This document shows positions 46,988-56,670 of a stretch of 64,000 bases of DNA, piece by piece; position 1 is the stretch's first letter; every line of letters begins with the position of its first letter. The stretch comes from Romboutsia sedimentorum (GTDB lineage Bacteria; Bacillota; Clostridia; Peptostreptococcales; Peptostreptococcaceae), in contig NZ_JASKYM010000009.1 of the NCBI RefSeq assembly GCF_030131845.1, positions 1 to 64,000 on the forward strand, given 5' to 3'. The position numbers and the translations under genes were made by a program. The notes under the pieces were generated by a model. That model made no database searches. It saw only the letters and a program-made list of their open reading frames with translations, and had not been told where the DNA came from.

Positions 46988-48364
46988 TTATCCAACTATT
47001 ATTTTACCTTCTGGATATTTAATCGGTGCATTTTTCTTTATTCCTCTTGATGCTAACGCCATAAATATAGTTAACGATCCTACTCTTCCCATAAACATAA
47101 ATAAAATTATAAACATTTTACCTAAACTACTTAAGTTAGGACTTCCACCGATACTCGATCCGACTGTAGCAAAAGCTGATACAACTTCAAATCCAGCTTC
47201 TACTAATGTAAAATCTGGATCTGTAATTGAAATAATTAAAGTTCCAAAAACAACTACAGTAATTCCTATAAAAAATATTCCTAAGGACTTTCTAACTGTA
47301 GATGTTCCAATTCTTCTTTCATATATTTCTATATCTTCTTTTTGAAGTATAAAGGATTTAACTGTAAGCACTAGGGTTGCTAATGTAGTGGTTTTTATTC
47401 CTCCTCCAGTTGAAGCAGGAGAAGCACCTATAAACATAAGTATTATCATTATAAATATACTACTTTGGCGCAGTATTGCTAAATCTACAGTATTAAATCC
47501 AGCTGTTCTAGTTGTAACCGATTGGAATAAAGCTCCAAGCAATTTACCTTTTATACCCAAAGGTCCTAACGTATCTGGATTATTATATTCTATTAATAAT
47601 ATTAGTGCCATTCCTAAAAATATCAATATAGCAGTAGTAAATAATACTACTTTTGAATGTATATTTAATTTAGATATTTTTTTGTTTTTAATTACGTCTA
47701 GTATAACAGGGAATCCTAATCCTCCAAAAACTATAAGTGCGCAGATAGTTACGGATACTGTAAAATTATTAACATATGATGTTAATGAAGTAAACGGACC
47801 CGAATAAGTTCCCATTAAATCAAATCCAGCATTACAAAATGCTGATATAGCATGGAATACACTGTACCATATTCCTTTTATTAGTCCAAATTGTGGAACA
47901 AATACAGTAGATAAAAGTAAAGCACCCATACCTTCTATAGTAAAAGTCATTAATAAGACATATCTTGTTAATTTAACTAATCCAGATAAATCCATTTGAT
48001 TTAGTGATTCTTGTAATAAAAGTCTTTCTCTTAAATTTATTTTCTTTTTAGTTATAAGAGCAAATAACGTTGTTATTGTCATAAATCCTAGTCCACCGAT
48101 TTGTATTAACATTATTATTACAACTTGACCAAATGTATTCCAATATGTAGCCGTATCTACCATAACTAATCCTGTAACGCATACTGCTGATGTTGATGTA
48201 AATAAAGCATCTAAAAAACCAATGCTTTCTCCACTTTGAGTTGCAATTGGTAAATTTAATAATAATGCTCCAGTTAAAATAACTAAAGCAAATCCCATTA
48301 CCATTGTTTGTGTTGGTTGCATTTTATTTATGAAGGCAGCCAGCTTACTCACTAGTATTTTCAT
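46988..48364 (-). CDS. ktrB: KtrB/TrkH-type potassium transporter membrane subunit
   Basis: The 458-residue integral membrane protein has the repeated M1-P-M2 units of the TrkH/KtrB family, with STSAVCVTGLV as the first pore loop and related loops near SAFCNAGFDL, TRTAGFNTVD and SAFATVGSS. It carries potassium with the KtrA protein. A hairpin lies next to its ribosome binding site. No known c-di-AMP riboswitch was seen in the 270-base gap upstream. Confidence 0.92.
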   Translation of the reverse strand: MKILVSKLAAFINKMQPTQTMVMGFALVILTGALLLNLPIATQSGESIGFLDALFTSTSAVCVTGLVMVDTATYWNTFGQVVIIMLIQIGGLGFMTITTLFALITKKKINLRERLLLQESLNQMDLSGLVKLTRYVLLMTFTIEGMGALLLSTVFVPQFGLIKGIWYSVFHAISAFCNAGFDLMGTYSGPFTSLTSYVNNFTVSVTICALIVFGGLGFPVILDVIKNKKISKLNIHSKVVLFTTAILIFLGMALILLIEYNNPDTLGPLGIKGKLLGALFQSVTTRTAGFNTVDLAILRQSSIFIMIILMFIGASPASTGGGIKTTTLATLVLTVKSFILQKEDIEIYERRIGTSTVRKSLGIFFIGITVVVFGTLIISITDPDFTLVEAGFEVVSAFATVGSSIGGSPNLSSLGKMFIILFMFMGRVGSLTIFMALASRGIKKNAPIKYPEGKIIVG

Positions 48365-48386
48365 TTAGCACTAGACCTCCTCTATA

Positions 48387-48420
48387 ATTTAGATAATGAA
48401 TTGTTATGTATTATCTAAAT
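48387..48420 (-). promoter_or_regulatory. Hairpin adjacent to the ktrB ribosome binding site
   Basis: A perfect 11-bp inverted repeat (48387-48397 and 48410-48420) with a 12-base loop ends six bases before GGAGG. It may influence ktrB translation or bind a protein. Confidence 0.5.
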
Positions 48421-48578
48421 ATTTAACCCTTATAACCATTATTATATTATATTCCAAAATTTATTTAAAAACAATGATATATATCGCTAATTACGTTAAA
48501 TTTGTGTAAAGAATATTATTTACATAAGCTTAATTTTTAATTCTTACAACAATTAAAAAATTCGTTTTTATATAACCA

Positions 48579-48610
48579 AAAAGGCCTTTGAATAAAATTC
48601 AAAGACCTTG
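48579..48610 (-). terminator. Terminator after rplT
   Basis: AAGGCCTTTGAAT (48581-48593) pairs with ATTCAAAGACCTT (48597-48609), with one mismatch. A U run follows on the minus strand. Confidence 0.85.
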
Positions 48611-48635
48611 ATTATATAAATTAATTATATTTTGA

Positions 48636-48992
48636 TTAAGCTAATTTTGACTTAGCAACTTCTACTAATTTAGCGAAACCTTCTGCATCATGTATAGCCA
48701 TTTCAGATAACATTTTTCTGTTAACTTCTATTCCTGCTAAGTTTAATCCATTCATGAATCTTGAGTATGATAATCCATGAGCTCTAGTTCCAGCATTTAT
48801 TCTTTGTATCCAAAGTCTTCTGAAGTCTCTCTTCTTTAACTTTCTACCTATATATGCGTTCTTTAACGCCTTCATTACGAATGTATTAGCTGGTCTGTAT
48901 AATTTACTTCTAGCTCCTATATATCCTTTTGCAAGTTTTAACACTTTTTTGTGTTTTTTACGAGCGTTCATAGCTTTCTTAACTCTTGCCAT
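48636..48992 (-). CDS. rplT: 50S ribosomal protein L20
   Basis: The 118-residue L20 has a normal length and starts [24 protein letters not shown]20 binds 23S rRNA early in assembly and, in Bacillus, represses its own operon through the infC leader. It is last in infC-rpmI-rplT. Confidence 0.98.
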   Translation of the reverse strand: MARVKKAMNARKKHKKVLKLAKGYIGARSKLYRPANTFVMKALKNAYIGRKLKKRDFRRLWIQRINAGTRAHGLSYSRFMNGLNLAGIEVNRKMLSEMAIHDAEGFAKLVEVAKSKLA

Positions 48993-49046
48993 CGTTATGA
49001 CCTCCTTTGTTTTCCTCTGTTTTTATGTTTTTTTTTAATCCGATTC

Positions 49047-49241
49047 TTAGTATGGTAATAATTGCGCTATTCTTCTAGCATCTCCAGCTGAAACTATTCC
49101 TGATTTTCTTAATTGCATCTTAGTTTTAGCAGCCTTCTTAGTTAGTATATGTCTTCTGAAAGCTTTAGCTCTCTTTAATTTTCCAGTTCCTGTTTTCTTG
49201 AATCTTTTAGCAGCACCTCTATGAGTTTTCATTTTAGGCAT
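49047..49241 (-). CDS. rpmI: 50S ribosomal protein L35
   Basis: The 64-residue L35 starts [22 protein letters not shown], with GGAGGAA upstream. It lies between infC and rplT, in the conserved order. Confidence 0.98.
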   Translation of the reverse strand: MPKMKTHRGAAKRFKKTGTGKLKRAKAFRRHILTKKAAKTKMQLRKSGIVSAGDARRIAQLLPY

Positions 49242-49268
49242 GTTAATTTCCTCCTCTCAGTTAATCAT

Positions 49269-49778
49269 CTATTTTTTTGGATCTATAATTACAACCATGT
49301 TATTACCCTCAAATGCTGGGGCTTTAGTTGGTTCTCCAAACTCTTTTACTATATCTATGAATTTAAGCATTACTGTTCTTCCGATGTCTTTATGTCCTAG
49401 TTCTCTACCTCTGAATCTAAGCTCAACTTTAACTTTGTCGCCTTTTTTAAGGAACTTTATAGCATTATTAGCTTTAGTATTTAAATCATTAGTATCTATA
49501 CCTGGTCTAAGTCTAACTTCTTTAACAGTTATAATCTTTTGATTTTTTTTAGCTTCTTTTTCTTTTCTTGCTTGTTCATACTTATGCTTACCAAGATCCA
49601 TTATTTTACATACTGGTGGTGCAGCATTAGGTGAAATCATTACTAAGTCTAAATTTTTACTATCTGCTATTGCTTGAGCTTCTTTAGTTGGCATTACTCC
49701 AAGTTGTTCGCCACTGTCCGAGATAACTCTTATTTCTTTATCTCTTATTTGTTCATTGATTGCTTGTTCTTTACTAAT
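49269..49778 (-). CDS. infC: Translation initiation factor IF-3 (ATT start)
   Basis: The 169-residue IF-3 begins with ATT AGT AAA GAA (Met-Ser-Lys-Glu) at 49778, seven bases after GGAGGTG. A rare ATT start is classic for infC and lets IF-3 limit its own synthesis. The open frame continues upstream to 49853, but that part runs through the leader terminator and is not likely to be translated. The N and C domains are complete. Confidence 0.94.
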   Translation of the reverse strand: MSKEQAINEQIRDKEIRVISDSGEQLGVMPTKEAQAIADSKNLDLVMISPNAAPPVCKIMDLGKHKYEQARKEKEAKKNQKIITVKEVRLRPGIDTNDLNTKANNAIKFLKKGDKVKVELRFRGRELGHKDIGRTVMLKFIDIVKEFGEPTKAPAFEGNNMVVIIDPKK

Positions 49779-49810
49779 GGTAGGACACCTCCAAATTTTT
49801 TTATAAATAT

Positions 49811-49982
49811 AAAAAGCGAATGATATAAAATCATCCGCTATATAAGTTAACAAATTTAAAAAGTTTTATGCATAATATCTATAAAAACTTTAACTTATAT
49901 TTACCCAACAACACTTATCGTAAGGTGAGAAGCGGACTTCTTCTTCATTTTTCAATTGGCAGCTCAATTAGCTACTCTATAT
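49811..49982 (-). promoter_or_regulatory. infC-rpmI-rplT leader with terminator (L20-leader type)
   Basis: The leader of about 170 bases ends in a stem (49815-49824 and 49830-49839) and a U run, just before the infC ribosome binding site. Its position fits L20-mediated attenuation. The details of the L20-binding part were not checked. Confidence 0.7.
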
Positions 49983-50011
49983 AATATAACATCAGATTAA
50001 TTTTTTTGCAA
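49983..50011 (-). promoter_or_regulatory. Promoter of infC operon
   Basis: TTGCAA (50006-50011) and TATATT (49983-49988) are 17 bases apart on the minus strand. The remaining 50012-50204 is AT-rich and must hold the promoter of the plus-strand protease gene. Confidence 0.6.
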
Positions 50012-50204
50012 CTATTTTTTATTTTTTTTTACATTTTTTCATTTTTTTTTTATTAAATAAGTAATGATTTCCTTGATTTCTGGCCATACTTAAAGATGTT
50101 ACATACTCTGTGGTTTGTTTGATAGAAAATTTTAATAATAAATATTAGCAACTATGGAAACTATAAAAGCAAGTAAACAATTTTTATTATTGAGGTGTAT
50201 GGCT

Positions 50205-51605
50205 ATGAAAATGTTAGATAATTTTTTAAAGAAGATTAACAAACCAGTACCTGTATTTGCTCAAACTAAAATGGAGAAGGAAAATCCAACTGATGACTCT
50301 AATGCTACTAAGCCCAAAACAACATTTTGCGATGTTGCCGGATTAGAAGAAATAAAAGAAGAGTTATTTGAAATAGTAGATTTTATGAAATCTCCGGGCA
50401 AATATCAGAAAATGGGTGCAAAAATACCTAAAGGAGTCTTATTTTATGGACCTCCTGGAACTGGTAAAACTTTACTTGCATCTGCTATGGCTGGAGAAAC
50501 AAATTCATCATTTTTCAATGTAACTGGTTCTGAGTTCGTTGAAAAATACGTTGGTGTAGGTGCTAAACGTGTTAGAACATTATTTGAAAAAGCTAGAAAA
50601 GAAGCCCCTAGTATAATCTTTATAGACGAAATCGATGCTATTGGTGCCAAAAGACATTCTGAAAGTAATAACGAAAAAGACCAAACTCTAAATCAGCTTT
50701 TAGTTGAAATGGACGGTTTTGCAAAGGATTCTAATGTAATAATAGTTGGAGCTACTAATAGACTAGACCTACTTGATGAAGCTCTACTTAGACCAGGAAG
50801 ATTTGACAGACATATACACATTGGTTCTCCTAATTATCATACTAGATTTGAGATTTTAAAAGTTCATACTAAAAATAAGCCAATAGACAAATCTGTAGAT
50901 TTAGAACTTTTAGCTAAAAAAACTCATGGTTTCAACGGTGCTCATTTATCAAACATTGCTAATGAAGCTGCTATATTTGCAGTTAGAGAAAATAGCGACA
51001 TTATCACAGAACTTCATTTTGATAAAGCAATTGAAAGAGTTATCGCAGGACTTGAGTGTAAAAATTCTGTATTGGTAGAAAAAGAAAAGAAAATAGTTTC
51101 ATATCATGAAGCAGGACATGCTATTGTCAGTGATATACTTGGCCTTTGTCCTATTCAAAAAATATCTATAGTTCCAAGAGGTCAAGCTTTAGGATATGTA
51201 CTTCAACTTCCAGATGAAGACAGATATATATACACTAAAGATGAACTAATGGGAAAAATTAAAATTTTACTAGCTGGAAAAGCTTCAGAGGAAATAATAT
51301 TTAACCATAAATCAACTGGTGCAAAGGATGACCTAAAAAAAGTCACAGATATTGCTAACCAAATGGTATGTGAATACGGTATGAGTAACTTAGGATTTAT
51401 GACTATAGATGGTAATATTAAAACATTTATGTCTAAACAAGTCCAAAAAGAAGCTAACAGTATAGTTCAAAATTGCTATAATGAGACATTAAAATTATTA
51501 CAAGCAAATATAAATGACTTGCATTTAGTTTCTAAACACTTATTCGACAAAGAGACAATGACACACGATGAATTAAAATCTTTAATTAAAAAAGAACTTT
51601 GTTAG
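50205..51605 (+). CDS. FtsH-like AAA+ zinc protease without membrane segments
   Basis: The 466-residue protein has the FtsH AAA+ domain with GPPGTGKT at 82-89 and IIFIDEID at about 137-144, then the peptidase M41 domain with HEAGH at 301-305 and a later Asp ligand in GAKDDL. Normal FtsH is about 600 residues and has two N-terminal membrane helices. This one has neither. I chose ATG 50205, nine bases after GAGG; the ATG at 50154 has no site. It is probably a soluble paralogue acting in the cytoplasm. Confidence 0.82.
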   Translation: MKMLDNFLKKINKPVPVFAQTKMEKENPTDDSNATKPKTTFCDVAGLEEIKEELFEIVDFMKSPGKYQKMGAKIPKGVLFYGPPGTGKTLLASAMAGETNSSFFNVTGSEFVEKYVGVGAKRVRTLFEKARKEAPSIIFIDEIDAIGAKRHSESNNEKDQTLNQLLVEMDGFAKDSNVIIVGATNRLDLLDEALLRPGRFDRHIHIGSPNYHTRFEILKVHTKNKPIDKSVDLELLAKKTHGFNGAHLSNIANEAAIFAVRENSDIITELHFDKAIERVIAGLECKNSVLVEKEKKIVSYHEAGHAIVSDILGLCPIQKISIVPRGQALGYVLQLPDEDRYIYTKDELMGKIKILLAGKASEEIIFNHKSTGAKDDLKKVTDIANQMVCEYGMSNLGFMTIDGNIKTFMSKQVQKEANSIVQNCYNETLKLLQANINDLHLVSKHLFDKETMTHDELKSLIKKELC

Positions 51606-51630
51606 ATAATACAAAATTCAAATAATATAA

Positions 51631-51668
51631 AAGGGTGTAGCACTAGAAAATAGTACTACACCCTTTTA
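51631..51668 (+). terminator. Terminator after the FtsH-like gene
   Basis: AAGGGTGTAG pairs with CTACACCCTT, followed by a short U run on the plus strand. Confidence 0.8.
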
Positions 51669-51675
51669 GGTATAA

Positions 51676-51714
51676 AAAATAAAGTCCCAAGTTCAAAAAA
51701 ACTTGGGACTTTGT
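51676..51714 (-). terminator. Terminator after thrS
   Basis: A perfect 13-bp stem (51681-51693 and 51700-51712) is followed by a U-rich run on the minus strand. Confidence 0.88.
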
Positions 51715-51734
51715 AATTAGTAGAGTTATACTAA

Positions 51735-53654
51735 TTATCCTTGTATAACATTTGTTCTTTCTTCAACTTCTTTTAACACTGTTTTCATAAACTCATTTAA
51801 ATCTAGAGTTCCTACTTCTCCATTATCTCTTGATCTAACAGATATTTTCTTTTCAGCTTCTTCTTTTTCTCCAACTACTAACATATATGGTACCTTTTGA
51901 AGTTGAGCTTCTCTTATCTTAAACCCTGTCTTTTCTGCTCTATCATCTATATCAACTCTTATACCTTTTTCAAATAAAGCTTTTTTAACTTCATTAGCAT
52001 AGTCATTGTACTTATCAGATATAGGGAGTATTCTAACTTGAGTTGGAGCTAACCAAACTGGGAATTTACCAGCATAGTGCTCTATTAATATTCCTATGAA
52101 TCTTTCTATACTTCCAAATGCAACTCTGTGTATCATAACTGGTTTATGCTTTTCACCATCTTGACCTACATAACTTATATCAAATCTTTGAGGTAGTTGC
52201 ATATCTAATTGTATAGTTCCACATTGCCAAGTTCTTCCTAAGCAATCTCTTAAATGGAAATCTATCTTAGGACCGTAGAATGCTCCATCTCCTTCATTTA
52301 ACTTATATGGTAAATTTAATTCTTCTAAAGCTTCTCTTAATCCATTTTCAGCAGTTTCCCACTCTTCATCTGTTCCCATTGAATCTTCTGGTCTTGTAGA
52401 TAATTCTAAGTGATATTCAAATCCGAAAGTTTTATAAACACTGTCTATTAAGTTTACAACACCTTTTATTTGCTCTTTTATTTGCTCTGGTAGCATGAAT
52501 ATATGTGCATCATCTTGAGTAAATGCTCTAACTCTCATTAATCCATGTAATGCTCCTGATAACTCATGTCTATGAACTCTACCTAACTCACCAACTTTCA
52601 TAGGGAAATCTCTATATGAATGTGGGCTAGATTTATAATATAACATTGAACCTGGGCAGTTCATTGGCTTTATAGCAAAGTCTTGCTCATCTATTTGAAC
52701 AGTGTACATATTCTCTTTGTAGTGGTACCAGTGACCTGAAGTCTCCCATAATTTTTGGTTTAATATTATTGGAGTTTCTATTTCACAATATCCATCTGCT
52801 CTGTGTATTTCTCTCCAGAATTTTAATAATTCATTTTTAAGTTCCATACCTTTTGGTAAGAATAATGGGAATCCTGGTCCTTCTTCTGGTATAAAGAATA
52901 AATCTAATTCTTTACCTAATTTTCTATGATCTCTTTTTTTAGCTTCTTCTAGTAAATGTAAGTATTCTTCTAGATCTTTATTCTTTTCAAAAGTTATACC
53001 ATATACTCTTTGAAGCATTTTGTTCTTTTCGTCACCTCTCCAGTAAGCACCTGCTACACTTAATAACTTAACTGCCTTAACTTTTTTAGTTGAAGGTAAG
53101 TGTGGTCCTCTACATAAATCAGTGAAGTCTCCTTGTTTATAAAACGATATTATTTCGCCTTCTGGTAAGTCTTCTATAAGCTCAACTTTATATATTTCTT
53201 CGTTTTCTTTTGCCCAAGCTAAAGCTTCTTCTTTTGGTAACTCGTATCTTTCTACGCTTAAATCTTCTTTAGCTATTTTTTTCATTTCTTTTTCGATTTT
53301 CTCTAAATCTTCCATTGTTAGTCTGTGCTCTAAATCTATATCATAGTAGAATCCATTTTCTATACTTGGTCCTATCGCAAACTTAGCTTGTGGATATAAT
53401 CTTTTTATAGCTTGAGCTAACATATGTGCAGATGTATGTCTAAACACATCTTTACCTTCTACATCATCAAACTTAAATAAGTTTAATTCACAATCTTTTT
53501 CTACTTTGTAGTCTAATCCTACAACGTCCCCATTAACTGATGCTGCAACTATTGCTCTAGCTAACCCTTCACTTATAGATTTAGCTATATCCATAACAGA
53601 TATTTCATTTTCAAACTCTTTTATTGACCCATCTTTCAAAGTAACTTTTATCAT
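51735..53654 (-). CDS. thrS: Threonyl-tRNA synthetase
   Basis: The 639-residue class II enzyme has the N-terminal TGS domain, an editing domain with HTSAHML (about 73-79), and a catalytic core with MNCPGSM and RVHRHELSGALHGL. The C-terminal anticodon domain is also present. It starts after AAGGAGG. The upstream leader is a T-box. Confidence 0.97.
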   Translation of the reverse strand: MIKVTLKDGSIKEFENEISVMDIAKSISEGLARAIVAASVNGDVVGLDYKVEKDCELNLFKFDDVEGKDVFRHTSAHMLAQAIKRLYPQAKFAIGPSIENGFYYDIDLEHRLTMEDLEKIEKEMKKIAKEDLSVERYELPKEEALAWAKENEEIYKVELIEDLPEGEIISFYKQGDFTDLCRGPHLPSTKKVKAVKLLSVAGAYWRGDEKNKMLQRVYGITFEKNKDLEEYLHLLEEAKKRDHRKLGKELDLFFIPEEGPGFPLFLPKGMELKNELLKFWREIHRADGYCEIETPIILNQKLWETSGHWYHYKENMYTVQIDEQDFAIKPMNCPGSMLYYKSSPHSYRDFPMKVGELGRVHRHELSGALHGLMRVRAFTQDDAHIFMLPEQIKEQIKGVVNLIDSVYKTFGFEYHLELSTRPEDSMGTDEEWETAENGLREALEELNLPYKLNEGDGAFYGPKIDFHLRDCLGRTWQCGTIQLDMQLPQRFDISYVGQDGEKHKPVMIHRVAFGSIERFIGILIEHYAGKFPVWLAPTQVRILPISDKYNDYANEVKKALFEKGIRVDIDDRAEKTGFKIREAQLQKVPYMLVVGEKEEAEKKISVRSRDNGEVGTLDLNEFMKTVLKEVEERTNVIQG

Positions 53655-53691
53655 TTTTTTTACCTCCTTGATTAATTTTTTATATTAAAAA

Positions 53692-53950
53692 AACTCGACC
53701 CAAATAATGTATTTGGGACGAGTATTAATTCGCGGTTCCACCCAAGTTGGCGTATATTTATACAACCCTCTTGATGACTATAAGGTAGTCAACCGAATAC
53801 TTTCGCATATATATTAATATATGTTAATAAATTCTGCTCCAAGGTAGTTTTCAAATAGTCATATTTAGATAAGCTTTCAGCCGGTGACTTATCCTCTCTG
53901 GCAATTGTTTCTACTTTACTCTTCCTTTTCATAGCTTGCTTTTAAATTTA
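53692..53950 (-). promoter_or_regulatory. T-box riboswitch for thrS
   Basis: The minus-strand RNA has the T-box GGGTGGAACCGCG (complement near 53731-53743) and a terminator stem (53693-53706 and 53710-53723) with a U run. An ACT or ACC in AAACTACC is the likely Thr specifier codon. Confidence 0.9.
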
Positions 53951-53955
53951 ATATA

Positions 53956-53984
53956 ATTATAGCAGATACTTATAGGTGTCGCAA
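53956..53984 (-). promoter_or_regulatory. Promoter of the thrS T-box transcript
   Basis: TTGCGA (53979-53984) and TATAAT (53956-53961) are 17 bases apart on the minus strand, near the end of the DUF445 gene. Confidence 0.65.
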
Positions 53985-53995
53985 CAATAAATATA

Positions 53996-54598
53996 TTATA
54001 TAAATATAATTATTAATCCTTGTACTATACCTATTAAGAATCCTAATACTAAACCTAGTATTTCTATATGCTTTAATTCATTTTTTGCTATTCTAAGTAT
54101 TATTTCCTCTAATTCATATAAATCTAAGTTGTTTATCTTATCTTCTACCATTTTGCCAATATCTATACGCTTATTTGCTTTTCTTATTACTTCTTCACTT
54201 AAATCGTCTATACTTTGTTTTATTTCATTTTCAATTGCTTCTGATACATATCCTTGTATGATATTTTTTATAGCACTAGGAGCAAATGCCATTTTTTCAT
54301 TTATTATAACTTTTATTTTTACCTTTATGTACTCTACTACATTTTCTTTATCTTCTTCTGTGATTATATTTTCTAATATTTCATCTAATGAAATAAATTC
54401 CTTTTGAACTATCTCACCTATATTACTAGCAATCTCAGCTTTTCGCTTTGGTATTAGTCCTATAATCTCTTTATTTATTACTGGTATCTTAATAGGTTTT
54501 ATAGGTCTAAATATCAGCTTAATTGCTACAACATTAGTTACATATCCTATTACCCCGCCTATACTTGCTAATATTAATATTTTAAATATATTACTCAT
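53996..54598 (-). CDS. DUF445 family membrane protein
   Basis: The 200-residue protein has a membrane helix near the start (IFKILILASIGGVIGYVTN), a charged cytoplasmic or spore-side middle, and a C-terminal membrane segment (LGLVLGFLIGIVQGLIIIFI). This is the layout of YheB-type DUF445 proteins, some of which are linked to sporulation. The function is unknown. Confidence 0.82.
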   Translation of the reverse strand: MSNIFKILILASIGGVIGYVTNVVAIKLIFRPIKPIKIPVINKEIIGLIPKRKAEIASNIGEIVQKEFISLDEILENIITEEDKENVVEYIKVKIKVIINEKMAFAPSAIKNIIQGYVSEAIENEIKQSIDDLSEEVIRKANKRIDIGKMVEDKINNLDLYELEEIILRIAKNELKHIEILGLVLGFLIGIVQGLIIIFI

Positions 54599-54739
54599 AA
54601 TAAATTCTCCTCGTCCTAATATAATATATAGTTCATTTTATAACTATTTATTATACCATTATAAGACTTTTATCGAATTTTAAAAAGTAATATTTTATTG
54701 TTGTTAATATCATAAATTAAATGTTAATACTTATTTAAT

Positions 54740-55540
54740 TTAATTTTCATATACTTTTACTACTTTATTAACAAATATAGATTTTATAGTTTCTATTATT
54801 TCTTTAGATGCATTATTATTTAATGTGTCTAATATTTCTATTTTTTTAGGACACAGAGTCAATAATGTACTTATTAAAAAATCCTCATAATTTAAATTTT
54901 CTTTGATTATCATATTTACAATTTCTTGATTATCAATATTGTCTATTCTATTGCCGTCTTTGTCGTATAATAAAAATGAATTATCTTTCATTATGTGAAC
55001 TTTTAATAAATCTATTTTTTCATCCTGCATATCTATAAAATATTTTAAAACATTTATAAACTCATCTTGATCTTTTTTAAGTATATATTCTTCTACTGCT
55101 ATATCAACTATATGTGAGATATATTTAGAAAATCCTTTCATTCTAAATTTTACAAAACCTTCTAAATTTATATAGTCGTTATTTTGTATATAATTGTATA
55201 CAGCGCTGTAAACAGACTGCCTAATTAAGTTTTCCTTTTCCACAAATAAGTCTAATAAATGCATATATATTTTTTCATCTTCTCTTAAGTATGTATCATG
55301 ATATTGTTTTGATAAGTGTTCCTTTAACATTTTGTCTTTCATTATGCCGATTATTAAATCAGTTATTTCTTCAGTTGCTTCTTTTTTATTTATTTCATTT
55401 TGTTTATCAGAACTTATTTCTATTTCTACAAGTTCATCATCATACTTTAGTTCTTTTTTTAAGTTATTACTATTTAAAAATTTCATAGCATATGCCTTAT
55501 CTTGTTCTGATAAAGTTAGGTAAATATTTTTCATTGTCAA
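54740..55540 (-). CDS. ytxC: YtxC-like putative sporulation protein
   Basis: The 266-residue soluble protein matches the YtxC family, seen in LEGFVKFRMKGFSKYISHIVD and DEFINVLKYFIDMQDEKIDLL. Its role in sporulation is inferred from the family name. The start is TTG at 55540, seven bases after AAAGGAG, or ATG two codons later at 55534. Confidence 0.75.
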   Translation of the reverse strand: MTMKNIYLTLSEQDKAYAMKFLNSNNLKKELKYDDELVEIEISSDKQNEINKKEATEEITDLIIGIMKDKMLKEHLSKQYHDTYLREDEKIYMHLLDLFVEKENLIRQSVYSAVYNYIQNNDYINLEGFVKFRMKGFSKYISHIVDIAVEEYILKKDQDEFINVLKYFIDMQDEKIDLLKVHIMKDNSFLLYDKDGNRIDNIDNQEIVNMIIKENLNYEDFLISTLLTLCPKKIEILDTLNNNASKEIIETIKSIFVNKVVKVYEN

Positions 55541-55701
55541 CTACTCGCTCCTTTCTTGCTATAAGAGGAAGTATAAAAATCAATTTGATAATTTATTAGT
55601 ACTTAGAATAGATTTTTTAATCTCATCTACAACAACTCTTTCTTTTATTATATCTATATTTGTTTTATTTAATTCATATTATATGCTTACAAATAATTTA
55701 C

Positions 55702-55730
55702 AAAAAAAAATGATAGCATATGCTATCATC
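55702..55730 (-). terminator. Terminator after the nucleoside ABC operon
   Basis: The palindrome TGATAGCATATGCTATCA (55711-55728) is followed by a U run on the minus strand. Confidence 0.9.
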
Positions 55731-55734
55731 TTTT

Positions 55735-56670
55735 TTATCTTTCACCTTTTTTATATGAGCTACCAAGCGCTGCTGGAGCCTTAGAACTCTTAACAAAGAT
55801 AACTAAAACTATTAATGTTACAATATATGGTATCATTGATAATAAGTTTTCATTTATGCTAAATGGTAATTCCGGATTACCAAAGTATACTGATAATGCT
55901 GTTGAGAATCCAAATAATAAACATGCTGCCATTGCCCATTGTGGTCTCCATTTACCAAATATAACTGCTGCTATAGCTATATATCCTTGTCCTGAAATTA
56001 ATGTAGGTCTAAATGAAGAAACAACAGCTAAACTCATTGATGCTCCACCTAATCCTGCTAATACACCTGATATTATTACAGCTGAATATCTAGTTAATGC
56101 AACATTTATACCTAATGTATCTGCTGATCCTGGATGTTCTCCAACTGCTCTTACTCTAAGCCCAAATCTAGTTTTGTATAACACATACCATACAACTACA
56201 ACTAATATAAAAGCTAAAAATACTGTTGCGTATGAGTTAAATATAATATCTAATACACTACCAGATGGGAATAATCCATTTAACGGTCTTGGTATCTTAT
56301 TTTCCATTGGTATAGTTGGTGTCATAGTTGCACCATCAAACATTATCTTAGATGCAAATAACGCAACCCCAGGAGCTAATAAGTTTATTGCAACACCTGA
56401 TATAGTGTGGTCTGCATTAAAACTTATAGTAGCAATTCCGTGTATCAATGCAAATATACCACCCGCAATTCCACCTATCATAAAAGCTATCCAAGGATTT
56501 CCTATAATAACACCTGCTGCTGCACCTGCAAAAGCACCTATAGTCATCATACCTTCTATACCTATATTAATTATACCTGAATTCTCTGAGAACACTCCTC
56601 CTAAAGCTGCAAATATAAGGGGTGTAGAATACATTAAGGTAGTACTAAGAATTAAAGCAAAATCTTCCAT
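55735..56670 (-). CDS. Nucleoside ABC transporter permease (YufQ-like)
   Basis: The 311-residue membrane protein belongs to the BPD/branched-chain permease family, with ENSGIINIGIEGMMTIGAF near the N-terminus and about eight or more membrane helices. With the second permease, the ATPase and the BMP protein it likely forms a nucleoside importer like Bacillus NupNOPQ. Its ATG overlaps the stop of the other permease (TAATG). Confidence 0.9.
   Translation of the reverse strand: MEDFALILSTTLMYSTPLIFAALGGVFSENSGIINIGIEGMMTIGAFAGAAAGVIIGNPWIAFMIGGIAGGIFALIHGIATISFNADHTISGVAINLLAPGVALFASKIMFDGATMTPTIPMENKIPRPLNGLFPSGSVLDIIFNSYATVFLAFILVVVVWYVLYKTRFGLRVRAVGEHPGSADTLGINVALTRYSAVIISGVLAGLGGASMSLAVVSSFRPTLISGQGYIAIAAVIFGKWRPQWAMAACLLFGFSTALSVYFGNPELPFSINENLLSMIPYIVTLIVLVIFVKSSKAPAALGSSYKKGER

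Noticed and set aside
48365-48635. c-di-AMP (ydaO-type) riboswitch upstream of ktrB
   Set aside because: I could not see the conserved multi-stem pattern; only the short hairpin at 48387-48420 and the rplT terminator are clear.
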